A DNA stretch of 64,000 nucleotides from Nakamurella antarctica (GCF_003860405.1 NZ_CP034170.1:1426001-1490000); one strand, 5' to 3'; positions 1 to 11,438 are shown, counted from the stretch's first letter. The notes: generated from the sequence alone by a model not told the origin. A program made the numbers and translations.

Positions 1-1673
<1,673 letters not shown>

Positions 1674-1677
1674 GGCA

Positions 1678-4068
1678 ATGGATTTGGCCGTAGGAAGCGG
1701 CTATGCCGACCTACGGGCGCAGCTGCTGGGTCGGACCGGTGTGTCCGGTCCGGCCCGGCGGCGGGCATTAGCGCGGCTGACCGATTGCTGGCTGGCTGAA
1801 GTGGCTACCGCCGCCGGTGTCACCGTCGGCGGGGTGGCACTGGTTGCGGTGGGAGGCTACGGGCGCGGCGAGTTGAGCCCTTTCTCGGACCTGGATCTGG
1901 TGTTGCTGCATTCCACAGAAACCCCCGAGTCCTACGCTCATCTGCTGGCTGAACGCCTGTGGTACCCGATCTGGGATTCCCGGGTGAAACTCGACCATGC
2001 GGTGCGATCTGTGGGGGGAGCGCGGCAGATAGCGCAGACCGACCTTCCGGCGATGCTGGGGATGCTTGACATTCGGCATATTGCTGGCGACCCAGAACTG
2101 GCCTCTGCACTGCGCCGTCGCGTCCTGGCCGATTGGCGCGCGGAAGCCCGAAATCGACTTCCATTGCTAGAGAAGATGTGTCGCGATCGGTGGGAGAGAA
2201 GTGGCAACCTCGCGTTTGCCACCGAACCGAATCTCAAGGAATCCCGCGGTGGCTTGCGTGATCTTGTCGTCATGCGCGCTGTTGCCGCGTCCTGGCTCGC
2301 CGATTGCCCGCATCACGGCCTCGAGGAGGCTCGGTCGGATTTGCTCGACATACGAGACGCGTTGCATCTGTCGGCCCGCCGCGGCACCGACCGCCTCAGT
2401 AGTGAAGACCACGACGCGGTCGCAGCTGCACTGAATTACGGTGATCGTGACGCGCTGCGGACGCGAGTGGCGAGTATCGGTCGCAGCGTGGGTATTGCTG
2501 CAGATATGACCTGGCACCAAGTGCATCGGGTGATCACCAATCACGAAATGCCCGGCCAGGTGAGGGAAGTAGCGGGTCGCTTCGTCCGGAACATCCCGCG
2601 GTTGCCGCTCGCCGATGGTGTCGTTGACCAAGGCGGTGAGGCTGTTCTTGCCAAGAATGCCAATCCGGCCGGTGATAGCGGCCTCCCCTTGCGCGCCGCG
2701 GCGGCTGCCGCGCAGGCCGGAGTACCCATCGCGTCGGCGACCGTCTCCCGGCTGGCCAGGCTCTGCCCACCCTTGCCGACCCCTTGGCCGGCCCCCGCGC
2801 TGGCGGCATTCCTGTCGTTGCTGGGGTCCGGCGAATCGATGATCCCGGTCTGGGAATCGTTGGATCAAGCTGGCGTGATCTCGGCGTTGTTGCCCGGATG
2901 GGAGCGGCTGCGGTCCCAACCCCAATGGGATCCGATTCATCTTTTTACGGTTGATCGCCATCTGATGGAGACCGCTGTTCAGGCGTCAAAATTGGTCCGG
3001 AGAGTGAGCAGACCAGATTTATTGTTGCTGGCGGCCATCTTTCACGATATTGGTAAAGGGACGGGCGCTGACCACAGTATTTCCGGCGCCGAGATGGTGC
3101 CGGCGTGGCTGCAACGTCTGGGCCTCTCGCCGGCCGACACCGAAACTGTCCGGATCGTGGTGTTGCACCACCTCTTACTGTCGGCGACGGCCTCTCGGCG
3201 CGACCCTGCGGATCCGGCAACAGCGGCCGCGATCACTGCCGTGATCCCGGATCTGTCGACATTGGAATTACTGCACGCGCTGTCGGAAGCCGATGCACGA
3301 GCGGCCAATCCGAAGTTGTGGACGCGATGGAAGGCAGCGCAGATGGCGGCTGTGGTTGCTGCGACAGGGGCGGCCTTTCAGCATCCACCACCCCGTGGCT
3401 GGCGTGCAGTGGGTGCCGCCGCATCGGGTTGGTCGCCGCAGGATCTCACCGAGCAAGAGCGTTCGCTGCTTGACATCGCGCGGGGCGGCTCGCTCGGGGT
3501 GGGGGTGGAAGTCGAATCCGGTGGCCTGCAGGTGATGGTGACAGCGCGAGATCGCGCAGGGCTATTTGCGGCGACTGCGGGAGCGCTGACCCTGAACCGG
3601 CTATCCATTTCTTCAGCGAGCCTCCGGGTGATCGACGGTGTGGCACTGCTGGTCTGGCACGCACAGCCGCAGTTTGGCGATGCACCGATGGCCACCACGC
3701 TCCGATCGGATCTGATTAATGCGTTGGATGGCGGCATCGATGTGGCAGTCGCGTTGCGCAAGCGTGATCTGGCCGCGGCGCCGAGAGTCGCCGTAGCCGA
3801 GCCGGTGGTGATGGTGGTGCCCGAGGCATCGACGCGGGCAACGGTTCTCCAGCTACGCGCGCACGATATGCCGGGGCTGCTCTACCGGGTGACGGCGCTT
3901 CTCACCGGCTCTGGGGCAGTAATCACCTCGGCGCTTATCGATACTCATGGCAGCGAGGTGGTCGACGTGTTCTATCTCGTGGACGGCGAGGGCCGGGCAC
4001 TGGCGCCCCATCAGGCGAACGCGCTGGCAGCGCTGGTGCACAGCGCGTTGACGGCCCCGAGGCGATAA
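1678..4068 (+). CDS. glnD: [Protein-PII] uridylyl/adenylyltransferase GlnD
   Basis: Bifunctional PII-modifying and demodifying enzyme, 796 residues. The frame extends upstream to 1627, but the ATG at 1678 is four bases after the glnB stop with GGAAG upstream, so I use that start. Domains in order: a nucleotidyltransferase domain with GGYGRGELSPFSDLDL at residues 59-74 (metal-binding Asp71 and Asp73); the central GlnD helical region; an HD phosphohydrolase domain with LAAIFHDIGKG near residue 455; and two C-terminal ACT domains (starting near ARDRAGLFAATAGAL and RAHDMPGLLYRVTALL) that sense glutamine in the family. All catalytic motifs are intact. It is third in the amt-glnB-glnD operon, and ffh starts ten bases later. 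Confidence 0.94.
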   Translation: MDLAVGSGYADLRAQLLGRTGVSGPARRRALARLTDCWLAEVATAAGVTVGGVALVAVGGYGRGELSPFSDLDLVLLHSTETPESYAHLLAERLWYPIWDSRVKLDHAVRSVGGARQIAQTDLPAMLGMLDIRHIAGDPELASALRRRVLADWRAEARNRLPLLEKMCRDRWERSGNLAFATEPNLKESRGGLRDLVVMRAVAASWLADCPHHGLEEARSDLLDIRDALHLSARRGTDRLSSEDHDAVAAALNYGDRDALRTRVASIGRSVGIAADMTWHQVHRVITNHEMPGQVREVAGRFVRNIPRLPLADGVVDQGGEAVLAKNANPAGDSGLPLRAAAAAAQAGVPIASATVSRLARLCPPLPTPWPAPALAAFLSLLGSGESMIPVWESLDQAGVISALLPGWERLRSQPQWDPIHLFTVDRHLMETAVQASKLVRRVSRPDLLLLAAIFHDIGKGTGADHSISGAEMVPAWLQRLGLSPADTETVRIVVLHHLLLSATASRRDPADPATAAAITAVIPDLSTLELLHALSEADARAANPKLWTRWKAAQMAAVVAATGAAFQHPPPRGWRAVGAAASGWSPQDLTEQERSLLDIARGGSLGVGVEVESGGLQVMVTARDRAGLFAATAGALTLNRLSISSASLRVIDGVALLVWHAQPQFGDAPMATTLRSDLINALDGGIDVAVALRKRDLAAAPRVAVAEPVVMVVPEASTRATVLQLRAHDMPGLLYRVTALLTGSGAVITSALIDTHGSEVVDVFYLVDGEGRALAPHQANALAALVHSALTAPRR

Positions 4069-4078
4069 CCTCAACCCC

Positions 4079-5629
4079 ATGTTCGAAACACTGTCCGACC
4101 GACTTTCAACTGTTTTCACTTCTCTGCGCGGCAAAGGCCGGCTCTCGCAGTCTGATATCGACGCTACCGCTCGCGAAATACGGGTCTCGCTGTTGGAAGC
4201 TGACGTTGCGTTGCCTGTGGTCAAGGCCTTTGTAGGCGCTGTGAAGGAACGGGCCAGCGCTGTCGAGGTTTCGCAGGCGCTCAACCCCGCGCAGCAGATC
4301 ATCAAAATCGTCAACGAGGAATTGGTCAAGATCCTCGGCGGCGAAACCAGGCGGCTGGTGTTTGCCAAAAACCCGCCGACCGTCATCATGCTGGCCGGCC
4401 TGCAGGGTGCCGGAAAGACGACCCTGGCAGGAAAACTTGCCCGCTGGCTGCGCGAACAAGGTCACACCCCACTGTTGGTCGCCTGCGATCTACAACGTCC
4501 CAACGCTGTTACCCAGCTGCAGGTGGTGGGCGAACAGGCTGGGGTGAGCGTCTTCGCGCCAGAACCCGGCAACGGCGTCGGCGACCCGGTCGGTGTTGCC
4601 CGGGCCGGAATTGCCGAAGCGCGTGGCAAGCACTTTGACATCGTCATCGTCGATACCGCTGGCCGTCTGGGTGTCGATACGGAGATGATGGCGCAAGCCG
4701 CAGCTATTCGCGACGCCACTTCGCCGGACGAGGTCCTGTTTGTCCTTGACGCTATGGTCGGTCAGGACGCGGTCACCACCGCAGAGGCTTTCCGTGACGG
4801 CGTGGGTTTCACCGGCGTCGTTTTGACGAAACTCGACGGTGATGCGCGAGGCGGGGCCGCGCTCTCGGTGCGCCACGTCACCGGAGCGCCGATCATGTTC
4901 GCCTCGACCGGCGAAAAACTCAACGAATTCGATATCTTCCACCCCGATCGGATGGCTTCGCGCATCCTCGGGATGGGCGACATGATGACCCTGATCGAAC
5001 AGGCCGAGCAGGTCTTCGAAGCAGACCAGGCCGAGGCGATGGCCGGCAAGATGGCGGGCGGTGACTTCACCCTCGAGGATTTCTTGGACCAGATGCTCTC
5101 GATTCGCAAAATGGGTCCCATTGCCGGAATCCTGGGGATGCTTCCAGGCGCTGGTCAGATGAAAGAACAATTGGCCAACGTCGACGACAGGGACATCGAC
5201 CGCACGGCGGCCATCATTCGGTCAATGACGCCACAAGAGCGGCACGACCCCAAGATCATCAACGCGTCGCGGCGGCAGCGAATCGCCAAGGGATCGGGAA
5301 GTACTGTGGCCCAGGTCAACGCACTGGTTGATCGGTTTTTTGAGGCCCGCAAAATGATGGCAGCCATGGCCGGAAAATTTGGACTCGGAGCCTTGGCCCG
5401 TGGCAAGAGCAACGCGAAGAACCGCAAAGGCAAGAAGGGCAAGGTTTCCGGTCGAGGGCCGACCCCGCCGAAAATCCGCGGAGGCATGCCGGGCATGATG
5501 CCCGGAATGTTGCCGCCAGGGATGGGCGGTATGCCCGGCGGCGCTGGCGGCCCAGCGGGCGGCGGCATCCCCGGGCTCCCACCCGGATTCGACTTCGACC
5601 CGTCAAAGTTGAAGTTGCCGAAGCAGTGA
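4079..5629 (+). CDS. ffh: Signal recognition particle protein Ffh (SRP54)
   Basis: GTPase of the bacterial signal recognition particle. It binds signal sequences of nascent membrane proteins and docks with FtsY; 516 residues, normal for actinobacteria. The N domain comes first, then the G domain with P-loop GLQGAGKTTLAGKLA near residue 105, DTAGRLG (G3) and TKLDGDARGGAA (G4). The M domain contains DFLDQMLSIRKMGP and ends in a Gly/Met/Pro-rich tail (PGMMPGMLPPGMGGMPGG), an extension seen in other actinobacterial Ffh proteins. The start is close behind glnD. The stop overlaps the next gene by four bases (GTGA), implying coupled translation with the amidohydrolase. Confidence 0.97.
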   Translation: MFETLSDRLSTVFTSLRGKGRLSQSDIDATAREIRVSLLEADVALPVVKAFVGAVKERASAVEVSQALNPAQQIIKIVNEELVKILGGETRRLVFAKNPPTVIMLAGLQGAGKTTLAGKLARWLREQGHTPLLVACDLQRPNAVTQLQVVGEQAGVSVFAPEPGNGVGDPVGVARAGIAEARGKHFDIVIVDTAGRLGVDTEMMAQAAAIRDATSPDEVLFVLDAMVGQDAVTTAEAFRDGVGFTGVVLTKLDGDARGGAALSVRHVTGAPIMFASTGEKLNEFDIFHPDRMASRILGMGDMMTLIEQAEQVFEADQAEAMAGKMAGGDFTLEDFLDQMLSIRKMGPIAGILGMLPGAGQMKEQLANVDDRDIDRTAAIIRSMTPQERHDPKIINASRRQRIAKGSGSTVAQVNALVDRFFEARKMMAAMAGKFGLGALARGKSNAKNRKGKKGKVSGRGPTPPKIRGGMPGMMPGMLPPGMGGMPGGAGGPAGGGIPGLPPGFDFDPSKLKLPKQ

Positions 5630-6693
5630 CCGCGCTGCGCGTTACTGGAGTCGACCCGACCACGGGCGAATCAGTAGCGCATTGGATCGCCGGCGGCGTG
5701 TACGTCGACTCTCCGGTACGTGGCGCGCGGGAAGTCGCGGGGTTTGTTCTTCCGGGATTTGCCGACGCCCACTGTCACATCGGCTACTGCATCGACGGCG
5801 TAACTGATCTCGCTGCCGCGGAGCAGCAAGCACGGCTCAATCTTGCGTCGGGGGTGACGGTGATCCGCGACTGTGGCTCGCCGCTGGACACCCGACCGCT
5901 CGTCGACCGGGCAGATCTGCCGGTACTGATCCGGGCGGGTCGCCATATCGCCAGACCCAAGCGCTACATCCGCGGGCTGGGCATCGACCTCGAAGACCCG
6001 ACAGAGTTGGTAGCCGAGGTTGGCCGTCAGGCCGAGTACGGGGACGGCTGGGTAAAACTGGTGGGGGACTGGATCGACCGGGATCGCGGCGACCTTGCGC
6101 CGTTGTGGACGGACGCGGTGCTGGTGGATGCCATTGCACTTGCGCACGAAAAGGGAGCCAGGGTGACCGCGCATGTGTTCGGTGAGGATGCCATTCCCGC
6201 CTTACTGGCTGCTGGTATCGACTGCCTGGAACACGCCACCGGCTTGACGAGCGACACCATCGAGACGGTGCGGGCCAGCGGCGTGCACATCGTCCCCACA
6301 TTGATCAATATCGAAAACTTCCCGTCCTTCGCTGCGGCTGCGGGTGAGAAGTATCCGACCTACGCCAAGCACATGCGCGACCTCTATTCCCGCGCTGATG
6401 CCACGATCGCGGCCGTGGTCGAAGCGGGGATCGCCGTCCACGCCGGCACCGACGCCGGCGGCTACATCGAACACGGCCGCATCGTCGACGAGGTGACGTC
6501 ACTGCTTCGGGTCGGCATGACGCCTACCCAGGCGTTGAAGGCCGCAACCTGGGATGCGCGTCAGTGGTTGGGCGTCGCCGACCCCGAGCTGGGCGGTAGC
6601 GCCGACCTGGTGGTCTACGCCAGCGATCCCCGCATCGACTGGGACACGCTGCGCGAGCCGCTAGCGGTGATCCGTGCCGGCGTCATCAGTTAG
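5626..6693 (+). CDS. Amidohydrolase-family metal-dependent hydrolase
   Basis: Cytoplasmic 355-residue member of the amidohydrolase superfamily (imidazolonepropionase/prolidase-like branch). The GTG start overlaps the ffh stop by four bases. The metal-binding HxH lies in FADAHCHIG near residue 46. Other likely metal or catalytic residues are the Lys in GWVKLVGDW, His in VTAHVFGEDA, His in CLEHATG, and Asp in HAGTDAGGYIEHG. The N- and C-terminal strands forming the small beta-sandwich are present (GSADLVVYASDP). Substrate cannot be read from sequence; relatives hydrolyse cyclic amides, dipeptides or triazines. A homologous gene next to ffh and rpsP occurs in other actinobacteria, so this is probably vertically inherited. 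Confidence 0.8.
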   Translation: MTALRVTGVDPTTGESVAHWIAGGVYVDSPVRGAREVAGFVLPGFADAHCHIGYCIDGVTDLAAAEQQARLNLASGVTVIRDCGSPLDTRPLVDRADLPVLIRAGRHIARPKRYIRGLGIDLEDPTELVAEVGRQAEYGDGWVKLVGDWIDRDRGDLAPLWTDAVLVDAIALAHEKGARVTAHVFGEDAIPALLAAGIDCLEHATGLTSDTIETVRASGVHIVPTLINIENFPSFAAAAGEKYPTYAKHMRDLYSRADATIAAVVEAGIAVHAGTDAGGYIEHGRIVDEVTSLLRVGMTPTQALKAATWDARQWLGVADPELGGSADLVVYASDPRIDWDTLREPLAVIRAGVIS

Positions 6694-6829
6694 ACTCAGA
6701 CGCGTATCGACAATCGATCGGACCCTCTCGCCGATGAAAGTCGTCCTTTGGTGCGTTCGCAGACCGGGCAATACCCCACACGGTCGGTGATCCACCGCCA
6801 CATCCAGAATTGAAGGAGTACGTGCCACC

Positions 6830-7276
6830 GTGGCCGTCAAAATTAAACTTGCTCGCATCGGTAAAATCCGCGAGCCTTTCTACCGCATTGTTGTCGCCGA
6901 TTCACGTACCCGCCGTAGCGGCCGCGCCATCGAGGCCATTGGCAAGTACCACCCGAAGCTTGAGCCATCCCTCATCGAGATCGATGCAGAGCGTGCGGCG
7001 TACTGGCTCAGCGTCGGTGCGCAACCGACCGAGACCGTCGAAGCGCTGCTGAAGGTCACCGGTGACTGGCAGAAGTTCAAGGGTCTGCCCGGAACCGAAG
7101 GCACCCTCAAGCCGCAGCCGATCCCGGTCGACAAGCGCGCACTGTACGAGGCCGCCATTGCTGCCATCGGCACCGAAGAGGTTGTCGCGGCCACCACGGC
7201 CAAGAAGAAGGCAACGAAGAAGACTGAAGAAGCACCTGAAGCTGACGCCGAAGTTGTTGCCGAGAGCGCCGAGTAG
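6830..7276 (+). CDS. rpsP: 30S ribosomal protein S16
   Basis: Small-subunit ribosomal protein S16. The GTG start is preceded by AAGGAG at good spacing (GAAGGAGTACGTGCCACC-GTG). The N-terminus [19 protein letters not shown] and the segment [25 protein letters not shown] are characteristic. The core is about 85 residues, but this protein has 148; the last 50 or so are an Ala/Lys/Glu-rich, probably disordered tail, as in other actinobacterial S16 proteins. It heads the rpsP-khpA-rimM-trmD-rplS ribosome maturation cluster. The 136 bases upstream contain no other gene and probably hold its promoter and leader. Confidence 0.97.
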   Translation: MAVKIKLARIGKIREPFYRIVVADSRTRRSGRAIEAIGKYHPKLEPSLIEIDAERAAYWLSVGAQPTETVEALLKVTGDWQKFKGLPGTEGTLKPQPIPVDKRALYEAAIAAIGTEEVVAATTAKKKATKKTEEAPEADAEVVAESAE

Positions 7277-7278
7277 AC

Positions 7279-7512
7279 ATGTTAGAAGACGCCCTGGAGC
7301 ACTTGGTACGCGGTATCGTCGACCATTGCGAAGATGTCGAAGTTACAGTCACCACCGGCCGGCAGGGTCGAACCCTGCAGGTCCGGGTGCACCCGGACGA
7401 CCTGGGCAAAGTCATTGGTAGAGGCGGCCGCACCGCGACCGCACTGCGTACGGTGATGACCGCTGTCGGCGGGCGCGGTATTCGCGTTGACGTCGTCGAC
7501 ACCGATCGCTAA
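7279..7512 (+). CDS. khpA: KH-domain RNA-binding protein KhpA
   Basis: Small single-KH-domain RNA-binding protein (KhpA/YlqC family), 77 residues, full length. The GxxG loop is in VIGRGGRTATALRTVM. The family pairs with KhpB and binds RNAs involved in growth and division in Gram-positives. It starts two bases after the rpsP stop, and its place between rpsP and rimM is conserved across Actinomycetota and Bacillota. Confidence 0.93.
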   Translation: MLEDALEHLVRGIVDHCEDVEVTVTTGRQGRTLQVRVHPDDLGKVIGRGGRTATALRTVMTAVGGRGIRVDVVDTDR

Positions 7513-7534
7513 TCAGGAAACGCACGAGAAAATT

Positions 7535-8065
7535 ATGGAACTGGTTGTCGGCCGCATTGGTCGTCCCCACGGGCTTGCTGGTGGTGTGACTGTAGAAGTC
7601 CGCACCGACGACCCTGAAACCCGGTTTGCTGCTGGGTCGGTATTTCGTACCGATCCAGCAGCCACTGGTCCCCTTACGCTCAGCAGCCTCCGTCGGATCG
7701 GTGGGAACACGGTCCTTACCTTCGATGGGTTCGCAGATCGCAACGCAGCCGAGGCACTCCGCGGCACTTTGCTGATCGTGGACACAGAAGCGCTGCCAGA
7801 ACTTGAAGACTCCGAAGAGTTCTACGATCACCAATTGGTCGGGCTCAACGTTTTGCTCATTGGCTCCGACGAGGTGATTGGCTGCATCGCGGACATGATG
7901 CATCTCCCATCCAACGATGTGCTGGTGGTGAAAACCCCCACGGGCGAAGTGTTAATCCCCTTTGTCTCTGCCATCGTCCCCACCGTTGATCTTGCGGGCG
8001 GGTTTGTCGTGGTTGATCCGCCGGACGGCCTGCTTGACGACGGGCTGTCAGAAGATCGCGTCTAG
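7535..8065 (+). CDS. rimM: Ribosome maturation factor RimM
   Basis: 16S rRNA processing factor that binds S19 during 30S assembly; 176 residues. The frame is open upstream to 7487, overlapping khpA, but the conserved N-terminus [17 protein letters not shown] begins at the ATG at 7535, so I use that start; only a weak GAGA/GGAA ribosome-binding sequence precedes it. The second half is a PRC-barrel: [28 protein letters not shown], then [10 protein letters not shown]. trmD starts 10 bases downstream, as in most bacteria. Confidence 0.94.
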   Translation: MELVVGRIGRPHGLAGGVTVEVRTDDPETRFAAGSVFRTDPAATGPLTLSSLRRIGGNTVLTFDGFADRNAAEALRGTLLIVDTEALPELEDSEEFYDHQLVGLNVLLIGSDEVIGCIADMMHLPSNDVLVVKTPTGEVLIPFVSAIVPTVDLAGGFVVVDPPDGLLDDGLSEDRV

Positions 8066-8075
8066 CAGGCCCGGT

Positions 8076-8774
8076 ATGCGCATTGACGTGCTGACGATCT
8101 TCCCGGAATACCTTGCGCCGCTGCGTGAATCGTTGGTGGGCAAAGCAATCACCGACTCCCTCATCGGGGTGCGTGTTCACGATCTTCGGGACTTCACCAC
8201 CGATCGACATCGCACGGTCGACGATTCGCCGTACGGCGGCGGTCCGGGCATGGTGATGAAAGCCGATGTCTGGGGCGCGGCCCTTGATTCCCTGGCAACC
8301 CCGGACACCATTTTGATTGTCCCAACTCCCGCGGGACGACCCTTCAGTCAACAGCTTGCTCAGCAGCTCAGTATCGCCCACCACTTAGTCTTTGCCTGCG
8401 GTCGTTATGAGGGCATCGACCAGCGCGTGGCTGACGAAGCAGCTACGCGGATGCCCGTGTTGGAGCTATCGATCGGGGATTACGTGCTCGCAGGCGGCGA
8501 GGTCGCCGTGTTGGTCATGGTGGAAGCAATTGCGCGCTTAATTCCTGGTGTGCTGGGCAATCCTGAGAGCGCTGTCCAAGACTCCTTCGGTGCAGCCTCG
8601 CCCGGTTTGCTGGAGCACCCCAGTTACACCAGGCCAGTGAACTACCGTGGCCATGAGGTGCCAGCTGTGCTTCTGTCTGGCAACCACGCCGAGATCGCCA
8701 GATGGCGACACTCGCAGTCAGTGGAGCGCACTCGTGAGCGCCGGCCAGACCTGCTCCCGGATACCGAGAATTAG
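8076..8774 (+). CDS. trmD: tRNA (guanine-N1-)-methyltransferase TrmD
   Basis: SPOUT-class methyltransferase that makes m1G37 in tRNA and so prevents +1 frameshifting; 232 residues. The frame is open upstream to 7962, but the conserved start [13 protein letters not shown] is at 8076, directly after rimM. The knot region is intact: [24 protein letters not shown], and [14 protein letters not shown] for SAM binding. The C-terminus has the expected [13 protein letters not shown] segment and the basic tRNA-binding helix. Confidence 0.96.
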   Translation: MRIDVLTIFPEYLAPLRESLVGKAITDSLIGVRVHDLRDFTTDRHRTVDDSPYGGGPGMVMKADVWGAALDSLATPDTILIVPTPAGRPFSQQLAQQLSIAHHLVFACGRYEGIDQRVADEAATRMPVLELSIGDYVLAGGEVAVLVMVEAIARLIPGVLGNPESAVQDSFGAASPGLLEHPSYTRPVNYRGHEVPAVLLSGNHAEIARWRHSQSVERTRERRPDLLPDTEN

Positions 8775-8801
8775 CGCCAGCACTCGATGATCTGGCAGAC
8801 T

Positions 8802-8851
8802 AGGCAGGTTGCCTTCCGGCAGCCACACGCGACTCGGTAGTGACACGAGTC
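8802..8851 (+). promoter_or_regulatory. Structured leader of rplS
   Basis: The 109-base gap between trmD and rplS contains two small hairpins in a row: AGGCA-GGT-TGCCT (8802-8814) and GACTCG, nine-base loop, CGAGTC (8831-8851). Ribosomal-protein leaders often fold for autogenous control, and L19 leaders are known in other phyla, but I cannot match this one to a named motif. Confidence 0.3.
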
Positions 8852-8883
8852 CCCTCTTAGTGAAGATGAGCGAGGATACAACC

Positions 8884-9237
8884 ATGAACACACTGGATGA
8901 TCTGGATTCTGCGTCATTACGCAGCGATCTCCCCGATTTCCGCCCCGGCGATTTTGTCCGCGTTCACGTGAAGGTCATCGAAGGCACCCGCTCTCGTATT
9001 CAGGTCTTTGCTGGCCACGTCATCCGTCGTCATGGCGGCGGCGTCCGCGAAACCTTCACCGTTCGTAAGGTCAGTTTCGGCGTCGGCGTAGAGCGCACCT
9101 ATCCGGTGCATTCCCCGAACCTCGACAAGATCGAGCTCGTCACCCGTGGCGACGTGCGCCGCGCAAAGCTTTACTACCTGCGCGAACTGCGCGGCAAGAA
9201 GGCCAAGATCAAGGAAAAGCGCGACCTGACCCGCTAG
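8884..9237 (+). CDS. rplS: 50S ribosomal protein L19
   Basis: Large-subunit protein L19 at the 30S/50S interface; 117 residues, family length. The frame runs upstream to 8809, but GAGGA sits eight bases before the ATG at 8884 and the protein aligns from there. Signatures: [37 protein letters not shown] and the basic tail [21 protein letters not shown] strong hairpin terminator follows, closing the rpsP-khpA-rimM-trmD-rplS unit. Confidence 0.97.
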   Translation: MNTLDDLDSASLRSDLPDFRPGDFVRVHVKVIEGTRSRIQVFAGHVIRRHGGGVRETFTVRKVSFGVGVERTYPVHSPNLDKIELVTRGDVRRAKLYYLRELRGKKAKIKEKRDLTR

Positions 9238-9262
9238 TCGGACCTGCAGTAGGTCATGAAAG

Positions 9263-9297
9263 AGCCGCTTTCACCGTCGCCGGTGGGAGCGGCTTTC
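9263..9297 (+). terminator. Rho-independent-type terminator after rplS
   Basis: GAGCCGCT and AGCGGCTTTC form a GC-rich stem, extended past a short internal loop by CACC/GGTG. A short T-containing stretch follows. It lies 25 bases after the rplS stop and before lepB. Confidence 0.75.
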
Positions 9298-9334
9298 TCG
9301 TGATTTCACAAGGAAGCACTTAGGGTGAGGACTG

Positions 9335-10354
9335 ATGAACAGCAACAGCGACGCGGCATCTGAGGGTCCGCGGGATCCATCGATCGAGCCCGCAGCCAAG
9401 CCCACTGAATATCCCTACGGCTACGGTATGCAAGCGTTTCCGTCGCATTCCCCTGCCGCTCTGAGGTGGAAGTCGCTCATGGAACGGCGCAAGCCGGGGA
9501 AGAAGCCGCGCCCATTCTGGATTGAATTACCTATCCTGCTGGTCATCGCCTTCGCTATGACATTTTTAATTCAGACGTTTTTCGTGAAGGTGTACTACAT
9601 TCCGTCGGGGTCGATGGAACAGACGCTGCACGGTGCGACCAGCGGCGGCGACAGGGTGCTGGTTAACAAGATCGTCTACGACTTCGCTGATCCATCGCCA
9701 GGTGAGGTCGTAGTCTTCAGCGGACCGCCGACGTGGGCGCCGGAGGCGGCTATCGGTGGTGCTACCACGTGGTTCGGCAAATTCTTTGAATCCCTGGGCA
9801 GCGTTGTGGGGTTAGCGCCGCCCAATGAGAAGGATTTCGTCAAACGGGTAATTGCCACCGCTGGGCAGACCGTTAGTTGTTGTGATCCCCAAGGCCACCT
9901 GATGGTCGACGGGAAACCCCTGGTAGAGCCATACATCTACGTAGATTTTGAATTCACACCCGGAGTGTTGGACTGCAATTCGGTGACGCGGTCCCGACGC
10001 TGCTTTGGACCGGTGACAGTTCCGCCGGATTCGCTGTGGGTGATGGGGGACCACCGGTCTAATTCGGCAGATTCGACGTTTGGCTGTCGAACCCCCGGAG
10101 GCGTCTGTCAAGGTCCGATACCGGTGGGTAACGTGATTGGGAAGGCTTTTGTGGTCGTCATGCCAATCTCGCGATGGCAGGGTATTCATTCCTACGATAT
10201 CCAAGGTCAGGATCAGTCCTCCGCGCTATCGGGGCCGCCGCCGGTCCCAGGCAGCGTCGGGTCGCTGCCGCTGCTGGCTGGTCTTGCAGGTGCAGCGCTG
10301 ATACGGCGGAAGCGCTTGTGGCCCAGCAGGAACAGTAGTGGCTTCCTCGACTAA
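9335..10354 (+). CDS. lepB: Signal peptidase I
   Basis: Type I signal peptidase that removes signal peptides from exported preproteins; 339 residues. The N-terminus is a long (about 60 residues) cytoplasmic Pro/Lys-rich segment, then one transmembrane helix (IELPILLVIAFAMTFLIQ, about 63-80). The catalytic serine is Ser93 in PSGSMEQTL and the general-base lysine is Lys170 in DFVKRVIA. Box E is VMGDHRSNSADS. A C-terminal hydrophobic stretch (GSLPLLAGLAGAALI) followed by basic residues suggests a second membrane anchor, common in actinobacterial LepB. The 3' end overlaps rnhB by 17 bases. Confidence 0.95.
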   Translation: MNSNSDAASEGPRDPSIEPAAKPTEYPYGYGMQAFPSHSPAALRWKSLMERRKPGKKPRPFWIELPILLVIAFAMTFLIQTFFVKVYYIPSGSMEQTLHGATSGGDRVLVNKIVYDFADPSPGEVVVFSGPPTWAPEAAIGGATTWFGKFFESLGSVVGLAPPNEKDFVKRVIATAGQTVSCCDPQGHLMVDGKPLVEPYIYVDFEFTPGVLDCNSVTRSRRCFGPVTVPPDSLWVMGDHRSNSADSTFGCRTPGGVCQGPIPVGNVIGKAFVVVMPISRWQGIHSYDIQGQDQSSALSGPPPVPGSVGSLPLLAGLAGAALIRRKRLWPSRNSSGFLD

Positions 10355-11081
10355 GCCACCGGATTTGCGGGCAGAAAAGGGCTTGCTGCGAGCGGGTCAT
10401 GCCCTGGTTGCCGCCTGTGACGAGGTGGGGCGCGGCGCAGTGGGCGGGCCAGTGTCGGTGGGGATGGTGCTCGTGGACGCGACGGTGAAACGACCGCTGG
10501 CAGGTGTGCGAGATAGTAAATTGCTTTCCCCTGCCGCTCGGATCGCGATGGTTCCCAAGATTCGGCGGTGGGTGGTTGGCTATGCGGTAGGCCACGCAAC
10601 CGCTGCAGAAATAGACGAATTCGGCATTATGGCCGCACTTCGGATGGCGGGCATTCGCGCCATGCTGATGCTTCCCGCCCAGCCGGATATTGTGCTGCTA
10701 GATGGTAACTACGACTGGCTTTCTACTCCCGTGCAGCCAAGTCTTTTCGATGATCTTGCCGCGGCACAAGACGCTGTTTGCCCGAATCGCAGGTCTCTCA
10801 AAGTAACGACCATGATCAAGGCTGATATGAAGTGCTCATCTGTGGGGGCGGCCAGCATCTTGGCAAAAACCGAACGGGACGCCATGATGGTCGATCTGGC
10901 GATGGTCCACCCCGGGTACGGATGGGAAGTGAATAAGGGATATGCAACGGCTGCTCACATGGATGCGCTGCGTCACCTTGGCCCCAGCACACACCACCGC
11001 CAAAGCTGGCGGTTACCAGAGAGGATGCCTGCCGATGCTGCGGGCGATAGCCTGATTCCCGATACGGGCGACTACCTTTGA
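10338..11081 (+). CDS. rnhB: Ribonuclease HII
   Basis: Cleaves RNA in RNA/DNA hybrids and initiates removal of misincorporated ribonucleotides; 247 residues. The GTG start lies inside lepB and aligns with the family. Catalytic residues: Asp28 and Glu29 in ACDEVGRGAVGGP, Asp122 in VLLDGNYD, and the fourth acidic residue in IKADMKCSSVGAASILAKTERD. The motif HPGYGWEVNKGYATAAH and the ending LGPSTHHRQSW are diagnostic. Confidence 0.95.
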   Translation: MASSTKPPDLRAEKGLLRAGHALVAACDEVGRGAVGGPVSVGMVLVDATVKRPLAGVRDSKLLSPAARIAMVPKIRRWVVGYAVGHATAAEIDEFGIMAALRMAGIRAMLMLPAQPDIVLLDGNYDWLSTPVQPSLFDDLAAAQDAVCPNRRSLKVTTMIKADMKCSSVGAASILAKTERDAMMVDLAMVHPGYGWEVNKGYATAAHMDALRHLGPSTHHRQSWRLPERMPADAAGDSLIPDTGDYL

Positions 11082-11112
11082 GACAACATGCGGTGGAAGG
11101 AGTTGAACCAAA

Positions 11113-11430
11113 GTGAGTGCAGAGGATCTCGAGCAGTACGAAACCGAGATGGAGCTGCAGCTCTACCGGGAGTACCGGGACATCGTCGGGCATTTTGCGT
11201 TTGTGGTGGAAACCGAGCGCAGGTTTTACCTGTGCAACTCGGTCGATGTTCAGGTACGCAATTCCGAGGGGGACATGTACTTCGAGGTGCGGATGTCGGA
11301 TGCTTGGGTCTGGGACATGTATCGTCCAGCGAGGTTCGTCAAGAACGTTCGCGTCGTTACCTTCAAAGACGTCAACGTGGAGGAGCTGGAAAAACCTGAT
11401 CTGCGATTGCCGGAGGACGGCGGCTTTTGA
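11113..11430 (+). CDS. DUF2469 family protein
   Basis: Acidic 105-residue protein of the DUF2469 family, almost confined to Actinomycetota and found downstream of rnhB (Rv2901c in M. tuberculosis). Typical sequence: SAEDLEQYETEMELQLYREY, then FVVETERRFYLCNSVDV and DAWVWDMYRPARFVKNVRV. The start is a GTG with AAGGAG upstream. Its biochemical role is unknown; the conserved neighbourhood only suggests a link to DNA or RNA maintenance. Confidence 0.9.
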   Translation: MSAEDLEQYETEMELQLYREYRDIVGHFAFVVETERRFYLCNSVDVQVRNSEGDMYFEVRMSDAWVWDMYRPARFVKNVRVVTFKDVNVEELEKPDLRLPEDGGF

Positions 11431-11438
11431 GCGTGGTT